Below, one piece after another: positions 62,758-64,000 of a stretch of DNA of 64,000 nucleotides (positions are counted from its first letter, which is position 1; each line of letters starts with the position of its first letter). This DNA comes from Ammoniphilus resinae (GTDB lineage: Bacteria; Bacillota; Bacilli; Aneurinibacillales; RAOX-1), in NCBI RefSeq assembly GCF_017873965.1, contig NZ_JAGGKT010000001.1, forward strand, positions 248,001-312,000. Direction: 5' to 3'. Made by a program: the position numbers and the translations under genes. A model generated the notes under the pieces. The model was not told the origin of the DNA. It worked only from the letters and a program-made list of their open reading frames with translations, and searched no databases.

Positions 62758-64000
62758 ATGAAAAATGTTGAAAAGTATACTAGGAATTATTTTATGCCAC
62801 CGGAAAAAAGTTTGAAATGGACAGAGAAAGAATATATCACTGAAGCTCCGATTTGGTGCAGTGTTGATTTGCGCGATGGAAACCAGGCTTTGATTATACC
62901 TATGAGTTTAGAGGAGAAGCTTGAGTTTTTCAAAATGCTTGTGCAAGTTGGATTTAAAGAAATTGAAGTTGGTTTTCCAGCTGCCTCCGAAACGGAATAT
63001 GCATTCTTGCGTACACTTATTGAGCAGGATTTGATCCCAGATGATGTGACGATTCAAGTACTGACACAATCCAGAGAACATATTATTCAAAAAACATTTG
63101 AGGCGCTGGAAGGTGCGAAAAAAGCGGTTGTTCATTTGTATAACTCTACATCCGTTGCCCAGCGTGAACAAGTTTTTAGAAAATCAAAAGAAGAAATCAT
63201 TGAGATTGCCGTTTCAGGGGCAAAATTGTTGGAAAAGTATGCAAAAGAGACCGAAGGAAACTTCCAGTTCCAATATTCCCCTGAAAGCTTTACTGGAACG
63301 GAAATCGACTTTGCGCTTGATATTTGTAATCAGGTTCTTGATGTATGGCAACCAACAGCTGATAATAAGGTGATTATCAATTTACCAGCCACCGTTCAGA
63401 TGTCGATGCCGCACGTGTACGCAAGTCAAATAGAGTATATGTGTAATCACCTAAAATACCGAGAAAACGTGATTGTTTCCCTTCATCCGCATAACGATAG
63501 AGGAACCGGAGTGGCTGATGCTGAGTTAGGGATGTTGGCTGGGGCAGATCGGGTCGAGGGAACTCTTTTCGGAAATGGTGAAAGAACCGGTAATGTCGAC
63601 ATTGTGACCCTTGCATTGAACATGTATTCACATGGAGTAGATCCAAAGCTTAATTTTGAACATATCCATGAGATCAGTGCGGTTTATGAACGTTTGACAA
63701 GAATGAGAGTTCATGAGAGACATCCATACAGCGGTGAATTAGTATTTACTGCCTTCTCAGGTTCACACCAGGATGCCATTGCTAAGGGGATGGAATGGCG
63801 CGAAGAGAAGGATTGCAAGTTTTGGTCGGTGCCTTACCTTCCCATTGATCCGAAAGATATTGGCAGAGAATACGAAGGAGATATTATCCGGATTAACAGT
63901 CAGTCTGGTAAGGGGGGGATTGGTTATATTCTTCAGCAAAACTTTGGATTTGATCTTCCAAAGGAAATGCGTGAAAACTTCGGATATTGCGTGAAGAGTG
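62758..64000 (+). CDS. leuA: 2-isopropylmalate synthase (LeuA2 form), 5' part
   Basis: Catalyses the first dedicated step of leucine synthesis from 2-oxoisovalerate and acetyl-CoA. The first 414 codons lie in the window and the gene runs off the right edge; the family length is about 560 residues. It begins [20 protein letters not shown] and shows [14 protein letters not shown] with the metal Asp, [13 protein letters not shown], and [14 protein letters not shown] with the metal His pair, all typical of the longer alpha-IPMS2 type. GAGGAGG precedes the ATG. Control by the leucine T-box confirms the pathway. Confidence 0.93.
   Translation, partial: MKNVEKYTRNYFMPPEKSLKWTEKEYITEAPIWCSVDLRDGNQALIIPMSLEEKLEFFKMLVQVGFKEIEVGFPAASETEYAFLRTLIEQDLIPDDVTIQVLTQSREHIIQKTFEALEGAKKAVVHLYNSTSVAQREQVFRKSKEEIIEIAVSGAKLLEKYAKETEGNFQFQYSPESFTGTEIDFALDICNQVLDVWQPTADNKVIINLPATVQMSMPHVYASQIEYMCNHLKYRENVIVSLHPHNDRGTGVADAELGMLAGADRVEGTLFGNGERTGNVDIVTLALNMYSHGVDPKLNFEHIHEISAVYERLTRMRVHERHPYSGELVFTAFSGSHQDAIAKGMEWREEKDCKFWSVPYLPIDPKDIGREYEGDIIRINSQSGKGGIGYILQQNFGFDLPKEMRENFGYCVKS

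Noticed and set aside
62907-63646. Several short open frames on both strands near the right end
   Set aside because: All lie inside leuA, which is the true gene but runs off the window.

Overview
The window is chromosomal DNA from a spore-forming member of the Bacillales (Firmicutes). The evidence is Gram-positive style strong Shine-Dalgarno sites, frequent TTG/GTG starts, sporulation genes (prkA, yhbH, spoVR, yheC/yheD paralogues, ytrH/ytrI, ytvI, a DUF1657 gene), a T-box leader, and gene order matching two blocks of Bacillus subtilis. It is not B. subtilis itself: it has a two-subunit class I fumarase, five YheC/YheD-type ATP-grasp genes in one operon, and its own families of intergenic repeats. 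I cannot name the species. No phage, insertion sequence with a transposase, CRISPR array, rRNA or tRNA gene was seen.

Layout: 1-16.6 kb follows the B. subtilis mutY-fabL-ygaC-ygaD-hemL-perR-ygzB-ygxA order, with inserted genes: a PAS protein, sodA, a split chromate transporter, an ABC-2 exporter, a cobalamin adenosyltransferase and a membrane-anchored GH18 protein. 16.7-28.9 kb carries a Fur-box-controlled FTR1 iron permease, RNase HI, queG-ogt-yhbB-trmL, an orphan metQ lipoprotein, a 52-bp tandem hairpin array, and prkA-yhbH-spoVR. 29.0-35.8 kb is a minus-strand operon of five ATP-grasp genes plus a GNAT gene, divergent from a DUF445 (yheB-like) gene. 35.9-64 kb follows the B. subtilis yt region: ytkL, NlpC/P60 hydrolase, Ste24-type protease, trmB, ytoI, class I fumarase plus CoA-transferase, ytpI, a Ser/Thr kinase with a His/Tyr/Ser/Lys-rich small protein, ytrI-ytrH, dnaE, malic enzyme, a FadR-family regulator, accD-accA, ytvI, citZ-icd-mdh, and a T-box-controlled leuA cut by the window end.

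Functionally the right half is central carbon metabolism (citrate synthase, isocitrate and malate dehydrogenases, fumarase, malic enzyme) linked to malonyl-CoA synthesis. A 17-bp palindrome at the malic enzyme promoter is a good candidate operator for the FadR-family regulator two steps downstream. The left and middle parts mix oxidative stress and metal homeostasis (SodA, PerR, Fur-controlled FTR1) with sporulation functions.

Most interesting for follow-up: (1) related stem-loop elements lying just before fumA, fumB, the fadR-like gene, icd and, further off, ygxA; (2) an atypical kinase co-transcribed with a CotG-like small basic protein; (3) the five-member ATP-grasp operon; (4) the malic enzyme/FadR operator; (5) a WalR-type box and structured leader before an NlpC/P60 hydrolase; (6) a promoter followed at once by a terminator upstream of the iron permease; (7) three intergenic palindromic repeat families and two unlisted small genes.
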